From positions 21,027-85,026 of the forward strand of contig NZ_CANMKV010000021.1 in assembly GCF_947498635.1 (NCBI RefSeq): 64,000 nucleotides of DNA, in the 5' to 3' direction. The stretch is from an uncultured Microbulbifer sp. GTDB taxonomy: Bacteria > Pseudomonadota > Gammaproteobacteria > Pseudomonadales > Cellvibrionaceae. Position 1 is the stretch's first letter; every line of letters begins with the position of its first letter. Below, one piece after another: positions 35,580 through 44,840 of the stretch. The position numbers were made by a program, and so were the translations under genes. Under the pieces are notes generated by a model. The model worked only from the letters and a program-made list of their open reading frames with translations, had not been told where the DNA came from and made no database searches.

Positions 35580-36518
35580 ATGCCAACCTTTGCCTACCAG
35601 TCCATAAATTCGAGCGCCAGTACCAATCACGGCGTTGGTGCCTCCAACAGCCAACATTTCACTCGTGTGACACATAACCATCAAGCCGCCAATCAGGACT
35701 CCTGGCATTTGGTCATGCCTACTGCCGATAGTGTGGAACCTCATGTTCCTATTTATGGCCCGGCCCAACTGGTAGCACAAGCACCGCGGGGGCATATGGC
35801 CAGGGGGCAACACAGTAACAGTCAATTTCTCAGTATGATTGAAGGCAAGGCGCGCCAAACCCATCAACACCTCTATCGCTCCTTCGGAAAACCCTGCGAT
35901 CTATTGGTTTATGGCGAGATGAATGGCTCCAACAGCGAGTGGAGCACCATGCAGCAGCACGCTGGAGGCTTAGTGGGAGCGAGATCTACCGGAATGGCCT
36001 GTAACAGTTTTAGTGTACATGCAGCCAATACCTTGCAACACCAGATACTCAATTCCGGTATGGGTTGGATTGCGATTAAGACCGGTAACGTCAATGCTGT
36101 ATTTGTACATGTTCCCAATAGGATTGCCAGAAATGAAGGGGAGGCAACGCTTTTTTACCAAAACATCAATAATTTCCTCCTCCAACAGGGGCACGGCGGT
36201 ATCGATCTCGTAATGGGGGATACCAACCAGGGCAGTACCCGTTTTACACCCACTGTACTCAGCCAAGCGACGGGGAATGATTTTCTCGATGCGCACTCCG
36301 GTAATGAAGTGACACCATCAGACGCATACCAGCGCAGTTTTTCCGGCACCAATAGCACTGCCAGTAAAAAGTATGATGTGGCCGTTTACAATACGGCGAC
36401 AATCAAAACCATTAATGTGGACTACATCTCACAAAGCACCGCCGTTAGTGTGAATGGTGCAAATATGGCTGCGGCAGTCACTGATCACATGGGTATTTTT
36501 ATTGATATTACCAAGTGA
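35580..36518 (+). CDS. Orphan endonuclease/exonuclease/phosphatase (DNase I-fold) protein
   Basis: This 312-residue protein carries the scattered signature of the EEP superfamily: Glu113 in VYGEMN, His177 in FVHVPN, Asp214 and Asn216 in VMGDTNQG, and Asp302-His303 in VTDHMGIF. Members cleave phosphodiester or phosphomonoester bonds with magnesium (nucleases, CdtB-like toxins, lipid phosphatases). No signal peptide is seen, and the first ~90 residues are Asn, Ser, His and Gln-rich with no known domain. I start at the ATG at 35580; a GTG three codons upstream is possible. It is isolated, with a 0.6 kb gap before it and a convergent siderophore operon after it. The substrate is unknown. Confidence 0.75.
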   Translation: MPTFAYQSINSSASTNHGVGASNSQHFTRVTHNHQAANQDSWHLVMPTADSVEPHVPIYGPAQLVAQAPRGHMARGQHSNSQFLSMIEGKARQTHQHLYRSFGKPCDLLVYGEMNGSNSEWSTMQQHAGGLVGARSTGMACNSFSVHAANTLQHQILNSGMGWIAIKTGNVNAVFVHVPNRIARNEGEATLFYQNINNFLLQQGHGGIDLVMGDTNQGSTRFTPTVLSQATGNDFLDAHSGNEVTPSDAYQRSFSGTNSTASKKYDVAVYNTATIKTINVDYISQSTAVSVNGANMAAAVTDHMGIFIDITK

Positions 36519-36571
36519 TCTAAAGTGACTTAGGAAATCCGTAATCCGGGATTAACCATCAACAATAATTT

Positions 36572-36622
36572 CCTCATGGCCGAATCCATTACTGGGCATT
36601 CCAGCAAAATATTCGGCCGAGG
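36572..36622. terminator. Inverted repeat between the EEP gene and iucD
   Basis: The arms CCTCATGGCCGAAT (36572-36585) and ATTCGGCCGAGG (36611-36622) pair over at least eight uninterrupted bases, around a 25-base loop. It lies between convergent genes and could end transcription from both sides, though no strong T-run is present. Confidence 0.45.
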
Positions 36623-36663
36623 AATCGATAATCACACAAACCTTAATGGCGTGAACAATCGCG

Positions 36664-37977
36664 TTAAGCTACCGCTACCTGCGGAGCTTGTGAAGTAATC
36701 CACTTCATGAAGTTACCGGTTTGCTGATTGTCATACACAGCACTTTCATGCAAATCATTAACCACTTGCGCGGCGCGCCAGGCAGAGAGACTCAGCTGCG
36801 GCTCGGCAATACCATGACTGGTGCGACCGGTACCGAGGAAATAGAGTCGGCGCCCACTTTCATCACCAGACAGTTTTGCAGCAAAAGCATCATCAAGTAA
36901 CAAGCGCCCCTCCCCATCCCGCGAGATTCTTTCCTGTAAAGGCGCCAGGCACGGTGGTAGCGCTTCGCACAAGCCAGTACACAAAATTACCACGTCAGCA
37001 TTAATCCACTCGGCACCGTCAGCATCACCCAACAAATGGTTTTCCAACTGCAACTGGTAGTCGCCGCGGTGAGACATATCCACCAGCTCGCGATTGGGCA
37101 TCAATGCCACACGTTCAGCATCTTTATCCAGGTGGACAAGGCGATAAAACTGCTGGTAAAGCTCCTTGAGGGTATCTGGAGAAATTCCATCGGAAGCCAG
37201 CTTCTGTTCAGCAACAACCTGCTCACGACGCTGTGGGCTCAGCTGGCGGAAAACATCAACATACTCTGGGGTAAACCAATCATTAGTGAAAGGCGTTTCA
37301 TCCAGTGGCAAATAATTGCTACGACGGGAGACCCAAGTGACCTGTTGAGGGCGGCCCCATTGTTTGCACAGAAGATTAATCACTACTTCTGCTCCCGTCT
37401 GCCCACCACCGATAACGGCGACGCGCTTACCACTTACATCCGGATTGCGCAGGGCAATTTCCAGTGCATGGAAGCAATTATCAGACAGCAGTGGACGGCT
37501 GCACTCAGGGATATTTGGTTTTTTACCCGCAGCGATGCATAGATTCTTGGCAAGAATCTGTTCACGGCCATTCGGCCCATGAACATCCAGCTCAAAGAAA
37601 TCACCATTATCCACTACGCTTTGCACACGACTGCTCATCTGAATAGAGTCCAAACGGCGCGCAGCCCAAGCCAGATAATCGGCAAACTCACGCCGTGTCA
37701 CAGTGCGCTGTTCCGCATGGAGGAAATCATAAAAACGTTTGTTTTCCACCAGATACGCGAGAAAGCTATAGGGATTGGTGGGATCTACCGGTGTTACCAA
37801 ATCCTTGAGGTAGGAGGTCTGCATCATAGCGCCCGGCAGCATCAACCCCGGGTGCCAGGAAAATTCCGCTTTGGCTTCAAAGAAGCGATGACTCAAGGAT
37901 TTATCCCGCATTAAAGCGGCAACAGCCAAGTTGAAGGGACCGGCTCCGATACCGGCGAGATCTAGGAAATTACTCAT
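36664..37977 (-). CDS. iucD: L-lysine N6-monooxygenase IucD
   Basis: This FAD- and NADPH-dependent hydroxylase makes N6-hydroxylysine, the first step of aerobactin synthesis. The FAD motif GIGAGPFNLAVAAL is at the N-terminus, the NADPH motif VIGGGQTGAEVVINLL near residue 190, and the family ending SHGIAEPQLSLSAWRAAQVVND close to the C-terminus. FSWHPGLMLPGAMMQTSYLKDLV is nearly identical in layout to E. coli IucD. The length of 437 residues is typical (445). It is the last gene of iucABCD, two bases after iucC. Confidence 0.93.
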   Translation of the reverse strand: MSNFLDLAGIGAGPFNLAVAALMRDKSLSHRFFEAKAEFSWHPGLMLPGAMMQTSYLKDLVTPVDPTNPYSFLAYLVENKRFYDFLHAEQRTVTRREFADYLAWAARRLDSIQMSSRVQSVVDNGDFFELDVHGPNGREQILAKNLCIAAGKKPNIPECSRPLLSDNCFHALEIALRNPDVSGKRVAVIGGGQTGAEVVINLLCKQWGRPQQVTWVSRRSNYLPLDETPFTNDWFTPEYVDVFRQLSPQRREQVVAEQKLASDGISPDTLKELYQQFYRLVHLDKDAERVALMPNRELVDMSHRGDYQLQLENHLLGDADGAEWINADVVILCTGLCEALPPCLAPLQERISRDGEGRLLLDDAFAAKLSGDESGRRLYFLGTGRTSHGIAEPQLSLSAWRAAQVVNDLHESAVYDNQQTGNFMKWITSQAPQVAVA

Positions 37978-37979
37978 GA

Positions 37980-39800
37980 TTAAGCCTCTAAAGCGGCAGC
38001 GGTTTTTGGTTGTAGTTGATGTTGTTGTAACTCTTGCTCAGCGAGCCAAAGGGGATTGGCTAAGTCTCCACCGACAATGGGGACCGGGCGCTCGGCGCTA
38101 TCGTCGTATCCCTGGCGCAGGCGTACGCGATTAATACAAACGCGCTCAATATGGGGGCGGAATAAATCGAATTGTTGAAAACGCTCTGCCATATGGGCGT
38201 TATCCTGTTGCGCGGACTCTTGATAACGGCGCAACACCCGAGCCAAAACCCCGTAGAAATCCAATTCCTGCAAGCCGCTCTCAGTCATTAATTGCGCAGA
38301 CAGATATCGCAGCACTGTGACGAAATGGCCGGTAAACAGATCGTGAATAATATAATTGGCCGGCAATTGGTCGAGCGCTTGCACAGCTGTTTCCGGCAGG
38401 TCGGCACGATCCGGGAAATCCCCTTGGGCTAGGCGCAGGTCTCCCTGGAAGTCCTTTAGCAGTACGCGCACTACTTTGTTATCACGCAATACCAGGGTCA
38501 GATTCTGCGAGTGTGCCACCAGGCCTATGCCATAGCGGCTGAGGAGGTGGTAAAGCGGCACCACTGTGGCGTCAAATAAATGCTCCAGCCATGCTTCCGC
38601 TGAAAGGCCAGAAGCTGCAATCAGGGCCGCCGCGACAGATTTACCACTGGCATCTCTCTGCAGCAAGGCAGCCATCAAAAGGTGGCGCTCCCCCTCCGCA
38701 CACAAGCTCGCCGGACTCTGGCGCCAGGTGGCCCCCAGCAATTCGCGGTAGCGATAAGGAGTACCATCAATCATTTCGTGGTAGGGGTGCGGTACATGCA
38801 ATCCAGCTACTTCCTGTAAAATCCCGGTGCCACGCATTTGCAACTGCGCATCGCGATCACAAAGTTGCTGCATCCACTCAGACAGCGCGGGGCCACAGCG
38901 CATAAACTTCCCTGGAATTCCCCGGTAGCAAGAAGTATTGAGCACCGTTAAGGGCAATTTCACATGCAGGGCGCGCGGGCGCGCCAAATTCGACAGGGTG
39001 CGCAGAGAAACCTGAGGCAAATAGTCATCGCCAAATTCACCGAGCAGGACCAAATCGCCGCAACTGATCTGCTGGGCATAGTGCTGGCGAATATGGTGCT
39101 GCCACTGCCAGGGATGCACCGGCACTGGCAAAAACGCCTGCCAACCAACCCCTTTTGCATGGCATGCTTCATCCAGCTGCTGCCGTTGCGTTTCATTCAG
39201 GCTTTCGGCTAGCAATTGTGGCCAATCCCACGCATCGCTATTACCGCTGACGGCCAATTCCCGTCTAACCCCCAACCACAGGAGTCGTACGCCCTGAGCA
39301 GCCTCTGTGCCATAAGCGTTAAATTCCTGCGCTCCCCAACCGATACGCCCTTTATTCACCATGGCCTTGGGGTGACCGTCGAGCAGGCACTGCAGCTGCT
39401 CATCCGGTAGTGAGGCCAAAGCTGGTGCATCGAGGGACTCACGCTTTTGCAACAGGGCAACATCGGCTACCAGAGTATTGGCGAGCTCGTGCAGCAAGTT
39501 GCCCAGGGTGCTACTGGTGGCTTCCAGGTCTTGGCAAGCATCGATAAAAAACTGTGCCGCATCATCAGCGGACGTTACCGTTCCGCCGGCGACCCGCTCG
39601 ATACTCTGTGCGTCAATCAACAGCCAATCCCAAATTGTTAACTGCCCCTTGAAACGGTAGATAATTCCCGTCGCAAGATTTACAGAAAACTGATTGTTCT
39701 GTTCTGCCGTTGCTGTGAGTGCCTGCTCGTAGCAAAGCTCGGCCAGTGACTTGACCAGCAGGGCTCTATTTGCCTGCTTCCAATATTGATCGCCGCTCAT
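37980..39800 (-). CDS. iucC: Aerobactin synthase IucC (NIS synthetase)
   Basis: This NRPS-independent siderophore synthetase joins a second N6-acetyl-N6-hydroxylysine to citryl-hydroxylysine to finish aerobactin. The IucA/IucC domain covers most of the protein, with GHPKAMVNKGRIGW, FLPVPVHPWQWQHHI, a SLRTLSNLARPRALHVKLPL segment at about residues 265-285, and a FhuF-like C-terminal part (LVAHSQNLTLVLRDN, LLKDFQGDLRLAQG). The length of 606 residues is typical. Its ATG overlaps the iucB stop by four bases (ATGA). The assignment as IucC rather than IucA rests on its third place in the operon. Confidence 0.9.
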   Translation of the reverse strand: MSGDQYWKQANRALLVKSLAELCYEQALTATAEQNNQFSVNLATGIIYRFKGQLTIWDWLLIDAQSIERVAGGTVTSADDAAQFFIDACQDLEATSSTLGNLLHELANTLVADVALLQKRESLDAPALASLPDEQLQCLLDGHPKAMVNKGRIGWGAQEFNAYGTEAAQGVRLLWLGVRRELAVSGNSDAWDWPQLLAESLNETQRQQLDEACHAKGVGWQAFLPVPVHPWQWQHHIRQHYAQQISCGDLVLLGEFGDDYLPQVSLRTLSNLARPRALHVKLPLTVLNTSCYRGIPGKFMRCGPALSEWMQQLCDRDAQLQMRGTGILQEVAGLHVPHPYHEMIDGTPYRYRELLGATWRQSPASLCAEGERHLLMAALLQRDASGKSVAAALIAASGLSAEAWLEHLFDATVVPLYHLLSRYGIGLVAHSQNLTLVLRDNKVVRVLLKDFQGDLRLAQGDFPDRADLPETAVQALDQLPANYIIHDLFTGHFVTVLRYLSAQLMTESGLQELDFYGVLARVLRRYQESAQQDNAHMAERFQQFDLFRPHIERVCINRVRLRQGYDDSAERPVPIVGGDLANPLWLAEQELQQHQLQPKTAAALEA

Positions 39801-40777
39801 ACTCCCCCCATATTCCGTAGAAATTCATCCCGTTTGCACATCACCAGAGCCGCACGTTTGTGCGGGAAATCGAATTCTTTAATTTTTTTCCAGCCAAAGG
39901 TGCCATTGATATATTTGAGTAGCGCACGGTTATCTGCACGAGGCTCTCCTACCAGCGTTTCGGTGCGTCTATCATCCAAAAACATAAAATGGGAAACACC
40001 GTTAAACCAAGCCTGGGCAAAACGCTTGCCCAGAAAGCGCTGATCGCCAACCAACATATGGGCACCGCGGTCAAATGACTGACAGTCGTAGTAGGGTGCA
40101 ATCCGATCTTCAAGAGCCCAGTAAATTTCGAAATAAGCAAAGGGCTCATCGTCAAAACACGCAATCAGCGGATGTTTATGAGGGTCCTGAATTACGGAAT
40201 CGATAAACTTCCGCTGCTTTTCTGCTTCGCCCTCTTCCTCCCAAAACTGCGCGACACGCTCCTGATTCATCCAATCGGTAAAGCGCGCTAAATCCTTCTT
40301 TGGGTCCAGGTGACGCAGACTAAAATCCATCCCCAGTGTGTGAAAATAACGCCGATAGACTTCCCCTTCAGGCGGGTGTGCACGAAGGGGGTGACGTACC
40401 CCTTGTTCATTCTCCACCCACTGCAAGGGAAACTTTCCTCCATTATTACCGCGATACCAAAGTTCTGTGCGCTGATAAAAACCACTGCGGGAGACCCGGC
40501 TTACAACGGTATCCACCTGGACAATATCTACCTTTTGCAGAGCGGGATTCAGCGCAAAGAGCCAGTCAAACCAAAGGTCCAAATGCGTGAGTTGAATATC
40601 ACCGTGCGGTAAAATAAAGCGAGAGGACTCCCTCCCGGGAATATATTCAACTTGAAAATACGCCTCCGCGCTTGACTGGCAACGATACCCTCCGGAGGCT
40701 ATTTGCCATAAGCGACCGTCGGGTAGCTGACCACGCTCCCCTTGGCGATTCTCAAGCACAGCTGTTGAGCTGGTCAT
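39797..40777 (-). CDS. iucB: N6-hydroxylysine O-acetyltransferase IucB
   Basis: This GNAT-fold enzyme acetylates N6-hydroxylysine using acetyl-CoA. The N-terminal half is the siderophore-type extension (HGDIQLTHLDLWFDWLFAL), and the C-terminal acetyltransferase half has ARFTDWMNQERVAQFWEEEG, FAYFEIYWALEDRIAPYY, RGAHMLVGDQRFLGK and EFDFPHKRAALVMCKRDEF. The length of 326 residues matches E. coli IucB (315). It lies 34 bases after iucA and overlaps iucC by four bases. Confidence 0.92.
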   Translation of the reverse strand: MTSSTAVLENRQGERGQLPDGRLWQIASGGYRCQSSAEAYFQVEYIPGRESSRFILPHGDIQLTHLDLWFDWLFALNPALQKVDIVQVDTVVSRVSRSGFYQRTELWYRGNNGGKFPLQWVENEQGVRHPLRAHPPEGEVYRRYFHTLGMDFSLRHLDPKKDLARFTDWMNQERVAQFWEEEGEAEKQRKFIDSVIQDPHKHPLIACFDDEPFAYFEIYWALEDRIAPYYDCQSFDRGAHMLVGDQRFLGKRFAQAWFNGVSHFMFLDDRRTETLVGEPRADNRALLKYINGTFGWKKIKEFDFPHKRAALVMCKRDEFLRNMGGV

Positions 40778-40811
40778 AATTCTTTCCTTTCAATATTCAT
40801 CTGCGCGTGGA

Positions 40812-42677
40812 TCAGACGTCGACAACTTCGGATTCTGCTACGGCCTTCAGGGGGTTGGGCATTGTGTGGTAGATCGAGAGCGGATCTTCGGTAGTCGTTT
40901 CATTCATACCGATAACGGCACACTGAAAATTACCCTTAGCCCATATCTCGTCAGAGTTGAGTAGGTATTCCAGGCAGCTGTGATCGCGACGCTGACCTTC
41001 ATCCAGTAACTGCAAGCGCTCGCGTAACTGACGCAAAAGCGCCCGCTCAGAAATCAAACCCGCGGCGGAAAGTGCGCAAATCAAACCAAAACAACTGTTA
41101 ACGATGAGGTAGTAAACAAATAGGCGATTTGCCATCTGCTCATCAATTACATTTTCACTGCTCTGCGCCAGGTTGGGCAGGTACGGCTTGAGCAGCTTTT
41201 CGCCGAGACGGCTATAACCGCTGCCCTGGCAGTCTCTGAAAAAACCGGAAACAGGCAAGGCGCCGTCGAAGGACAAAATCAGATTTTGTTGGTGAGCACC
41301 GAATAAAATACCAAAATCGGCCTGGGCGATGAGTAAAGGCTCGATCACTGCATCGAGGAAAGCGTTAAACCACCGCTTGCTCGCCGCTTCAATAGAGATA
41401 CTCTCCTCCGCCGCAAGGCGTTGAACAAGTTGGGCCGCCCTGCAGGGAGATCCATCCGGGTGATCCTGGGTGAGAGTGGCCAGTAGGCAGGTATTTTCTG
41501 CCGACTCTGCCAGGAAAGGGTTTTCCCGGAACATCACCAGGCTTTCTATAATTTGCTCGCCTCGATTATCGGCAAGCATCAGATACGCTGGCTCGGCCAA
41601 TACCTGGAACCGCGGATAGCGGCTGGAAAATTCCTGGCCCAACGGCGTATCGCGTACCTTTAGTACCTCTAATCCACGCACCATTTCTTTGGGCTGTAGG
41701 GTGCGCACCGAATTCGTCAGCCGCAAACTAAGGGAAAACTTGAGCATATAAGGGCTCTTGCCGCTATAAATAGCACGCAGTGACGAGGTCGCGCGCCAGG
41801 ATTCACCGCCCTCACCCAGCTCAATAATTTTTCCGTGCGCAAGTAACTCGGCAACTCTGGGATCTTCACACAACTGGCGCCACTGCCAGGGGTGGGCCGG
41901 AATGGCAACAAATCCTTCTGGTGCCTCGGGAGCGCCATCGGCGTTGCGGACGACATCGGCAAACTGCGCCTCACTAATTTGCGCCCCACTGGCTCCGCGT
42001 AAATACTGAGGATCCACCCCCAACCACTGCAGGGTAAAGCTATTGCCAAATTCCGGCGCGTATTGCTCGGCATCCGTATCCGTAAAAGGATCGCGACTTT
42101 TTGGTGTTGGGTGAATTGAATGACCACATAAAAGAGCCTGTTCCGCCTCGGCAAATGTCAGCGGCTGGCCAAAGAGTTTTTCCGTATCGGCGCTGCGTGC
42201 GGCCAATGCCTGGGCCATATTTTTCACACTGGCTGAGACCCGGCGGGTGAATTGCGCCCTGGACTCTGCCGCGGCACCGGGGAAGAATGCGGGCTCTTGT
42301 GCAACCAATTGCGCGGCCTCAGCCAGCTCGATCGCCTTACAGGCACCTTCCGCTGTTCGCCATACCATGGGCAAGGCAAATTGGTGCCGGCCACACTCAC
42401 TGCGATATAAAGCATTTAGCCAAAGCTCAGCACCGGTTGCCGGCAGGGGAACCCCCACCGCAGGTACTCTGATGCCTTCTGGGAGCTGCTCGTCAGCCTG
42501 TTCGTGCCAGGTGCCACTATCGGTCTCTCGCAGCAGTGCGTTGAAGAAGCAGTTGGCTGACATTCTTTCCGCGGCCATATTGACCTGAGTATCCCCAGCG
42601 GTCATAACTGAGTTTTGAGCAAAAGCATCGCCATCGACACAGCCGGCTCGAGCCGCATCGGATTGAGGATTATTCAT
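40812..42677 (-). CDS. iucA: Citryl-hydroxylysine synthase IucA (NIS synthetase)
   Basis: This NIS synthetase couples citrate to the first N6-acetyl-N6-hydroxylysine in an ATP-dependent step. The IucA/IucC motifs GHSIHPTPKSRDPF, FVAIPAHPWQWRQLC, SSLRAIYSGKSPYMLKFSLS (about residues 300-320) and LFGAHQQNLILSF are all present, with a FhuF-like C-terminal domain. I start at the ATG at 42677 (MNNPQSDAARAG); the frame is open 26 codons further but that part would cover the Fur box. It has 621 residues and ~60 low-complexity residues at the N-terminus. First gene of the operon. Confidence 0.91.
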   Translation of the reverse strand: MNNPQSDAARAGCVDGDAFAQNSVMTAGDTQVNMAAERMSANCFFNALLRETDSGTWHEQADEQLPEGIRVPAVGVPLPATGAELWLNALYRSECGRHQFALPMVWRTAEGACKAIELAEAAQLVAQEPAFFPGAAAESRAQFTRRVSASVKNMAQALAARSADTEKLFGQPLTFAEAEQALLCGHSIHPTPKSRDPFTDTDAEQYAPEFGNSFTLQWLGVDPQYLRGASGAQISEAQFADVVRNADGAPEAPEGFVAIPAHPWQWRQLCEDPRVAELLAHGKIIELGEGGESWRATSSLRAIYSGKSPYMLKFSLSLRLTNSVRTLQPKEMVRGLEVLKVRDTPLGQEFSSRYPRFQVLAEPAYLMLADNRGEQIIESLVMFRENPFLAESAENTCLLATLTQDHPDGSPCRAAQLVQRLAAEESISIEAASKRWFNAFLDAVIEPLLIAQADFGILFGAHQQNLILSFDGALPVSGFFRDCQGSGYSRLGEKLLKPYLPNLAQSSENVIDEQMANRLFVYYLIVNSCFGLICALSAAGLISERALLRQLRERLQLLDEGQRRDHSCLEYLLNSDEIWAKGNFQCAVIGMNETTTEDPLSIYHTMPNPLKAVAESEVVDV

Positions 42678-42708
42678 GGTGGTGATTCTTTTTTGAGCTA
42701 AATCTAAG

Positions 42709-42723
42709 TGAGAATGGTTTGCA
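42709..42723. promoter_or_regulatory. Fur-like box before iucA
   Basis: TGAGAATGGTTTGCA fits the 7-1-7 Fur pattern (TGATAAT-n-ATTATCA) at 10 of 14 positions. It lies 32-46 bases upstream of the iucA start, in the iucA-MFS divergent region, where iron repression of aerobactin genes is expected. Confidence 0.6.
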
Positions 42724-42860
42724 TTTAGTATATGATGCAGGTAAATTCCGCGCACTTCAAGCCCGCCGCTAGAGAAATTGTCTGGCTGTGAACTCTTACA
42801 CAGGAAAGGTTCACGCTTTTCCTTTGCGGTTTCTTTTATTTATTTGTTGCGGAGCCCCGG

Positions 42861-44078
42861 ATGCGGCCACCTCTGAATTCCCCAAAAAATCACCAGCGTA
42901 AAATCAATATGGTGGTGGCCAGCCAGGGCGCCGCCCAGGTAGTGCTGCTCACTCAGATTCCACTGATTGTCGAGCGCTGTGGCCTGAGTCTGGCCAGTAT
43001 TGGTGGACTGGTGGCCCTAGGCACTTTTTGCCTTATGATTGCCGGACCACTGTGGGGGGAAATGGGGGATAGGATTGGCCGCAAGCCGATATTACTCGCG
43101 GGCCTGTGCGGCGCTCTACTCGCCCAGATTCTCTTTGTGGCGCTGCTCGTTGCGATGGCGCTGGGGCACCTAGAGGAAAGTGACGCGTTTTTAGCCCTGG
43201 CAATCAGTCGGATTATCTATGGATTAAATGCCGCCGCTATTTATCCCTGTTGCCAGGCTTGGGCCATTGAGTTGGGCGAGCCGGAAAAGCGCTTGTCGAT
43301 ACTTTCAGGACTAAGTGCAGCAGCCAACCTGGGCCGCGGACTCGGACCCTTGCTCGCTTTACCTGCACTGCTGGCCGGGGCACTTTGGCCCTTGGCATGG
43401 TTGATATTACTACCACTCACGGCACTCGTTCTAACCATCGGTCTACCCAGGATCGACAGCGATAAACCCGATACAAAGCCCGCAGAACATATTTCACTGC
43501 CCCCCGGAGCAATGATGCTTTTTGCCACAGCCTTGCTCAGCACCGTCAGTGTCGGTCAACTGCAGGTGATTATGGGCCCTGCTCTCAAGGACCTTTACGG
43601 CCTAAGCGCCCTGGGCGCCTCGTCCGCCACCGCGGTCTTGCTGGCCACAGTGGCGGTTTGTGGATTCCTGGTTCAGGTAACCCTGGTACGCAAGCTTAAA
43701 GCCCCGCAGGTGAGTTTTATGTTGGGAGTCGCCTCTCTGTGTATGGGGAGTATCTTGCTCTCCAGCACCCTGGGCAGCCTCTTCGCAGCTGCCGGACTAC
43801 TGGTATTTGTGGTGGGTATCGCTTTTTTAGTTCCCGGATACAGTGCCCTTTTAAGCCAATCTCAACAGCGCGGCGGCCGCCTGTTTGGGTTGCTGGCCCT
43901 GATGCATACCGGCGGCTATACCATTGGCTTTGCCCTCGGCGGCTGGCTGTATGAAAAAGAGCCGCAGCAGCCCCTGCTCGGGATGCTAATCAGTGTCGCC
44001 TTGATCGCGGTTTGCGCTGTACTCGCCAGCCTAATCAGCAGAAAGAAAAGATTACAGCAAGTCCAGTACCGCTGTTAA
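42861..44078 (+). CDS. MFS transporter, probable siderophore exporter (ShiF-like)
   Basis: This 405-residue inner-membrane protein has about twelve membrane segments and the MFS loop motif GEMGDRIGRKPILLAGL between segments 2 and 3. It diverges from iucA across 183 bases that contain the Fur-like box. In E. coli the MFS protein ShiF lies next to iucA, so I infer export of aerobactin. The ATG has GCGGAG upstream. A role in drug efflux cannot be excluded. Confidence 0.85.
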   Translation: MRPPLNSPKNHQRKINMVVASQGAAQVVLLTQIPLIVERCGLSLASIGGLVALGTFCLMIAGPLWGEMGDRIGRKPILLAGLCGALLAQILFVALLVAMALGHLEESDAFLALAISRIIYGLNAAAIYPCCQAWAIELGEPEKRLSILSGLSAAANLGRGLGPLLALPALLAGALWPLAWLILLPLTALVLTIGLPRIDSDKPDTKPAEHISLPPGAMMLFATALLSTVSVGQLQVIMGPALKDLYGLSALGASSATAVLLATVAVCGFLVQVTLVRKLKAPQVSFMLGVASLCMGSILLSSTLGSLFAAAGLLVFVVGIAFLVPGYSALLSQSQQRGGRLFGLLALMHTGGYTIGFALGGWLYEKEPQQPLLGMLISVALIAVCAVLASLISRKKRLQQVQYRC

Positions 44079-44120
44079 TCGCCACTTATCTGGAAGCCGC
44101 TAAAAAGGTTATCCGTGAAA

Positions 44121-44143
44121 GGGAGTGGTGCAGCGCCACTCCC
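44121..44143. terminator. Hairpin between the MFS and GNAT genes
   Basis: An 8-bp perfect stem GGGAGTGG / CCACTCCC with a seven-base loop lies in the 72 bases between two convergent stops. A-rich flanks on both sides make it a plausible bidirectional terminator. Confidence 0.6.
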
Positions 44144-44150
44144 GAAAAAC

Positions 44151-44660
44151 TTAGAGATATCGCTGCCAGAATTCCGCCAACCCAAATTCCTCATCCAGGG
44201 TATAGGGCTTAAATCCCACTTTGCGATAGGCATCCTTTGCCGGGAGGTTTTTTTCCAGTACTTCCATGGTCAGTTTGCAGCACCCTCTTTTTTTCGCCTC
44301 TCGCGCCACAAATTCCATCATGGCCGCACAAACACCCTGTCCCCGTGCGCCCTCACGAACAATAACATCATGAATATTGATCAGGGGCATGCAGGCAAAG
44401 GTAGAAAAGCCGGTAAGACAGTTAACTAAACCCAAGGCCTGGGTATCGTCGTAAGCGAGCACTGTGAAGGCTCCCGGAAAATCAGCCAGCTTGGGCACCA
44501 ATTCACTACGGCACTTATCTGGCAGCGGCCCGCCACCACCAAAGGGATGACGGGAGTATTCATCCATCAGTGAGAGGATATCCTCAGCTTGACGGTGATC
44601 TGCATAATCTACCATGACGACGCGCACGTCAGTAGACATCTCCGGGGTTAACAAGGCCAT
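44151..44660 (-). CDS. GNAT-family N-acetyltransferase
   Basis: This 169-residue acetyltransferase has the acetyl-CoA-binding loop REGARGQGVCAAMMEFV (R/Q-x2-G-x-G/A type) near residue 115 and the end KVGFKPYTLDEEFGLAEFWQRYL. The acceptor is unknown. The ATG is preceded by GGAGAAG. It is convergent with the exporter gene and has Fur-box-like AT-rich palindromes upstream, so a link to iron is possible but unproven. Confidence 0.85.
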   Translation of the reverse strand: MALLTPEMSTDVRVVMVDYADHRQAEDILSLMDEYSRHPFGGGGPLPDKCRSELVPKLADFPGAFTVLAYDDTQALGLVNCLTGFSTFACMPLINIHDVIVREGARGQGVCAAMMEFVAREAKKRGCCKLTMEVLEKNLPAKDAYRKVGFKPYTLDEEFGLAEFWQRYL

Positions 44661-44695
44661 TATTACTTCTCCGTTTTTTTCCGGTGGGAAAACGC

Positions 44696-44748
44696 ATTAT
44701 TATCAGAGGCCTTATGTAAACAAATTTTTGATAATTTGACGATTATTT
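44696..44748. promoter_or_regulatory. Fur-like half-sites before the GNAT gene
   Basis: Read on the minus strand, GATAATAAT (44704-44696) is a Fur-type half repeat 36-44 bases upstream of the GNAT start. A second pair, TGATAAT and GATTATT, lies at about 44729-44747. Both are partial matches. Confidence 0.3.
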
Positions 44749-44840
44749 ATCCCCGACTTAAATAGTGTGCCATTTTAGCACTGCTGGTTTGCCCCCCAAA
44801 AGGAACCCCCCAGGCGGAACTTGACGGTGAACCGAAAAAA

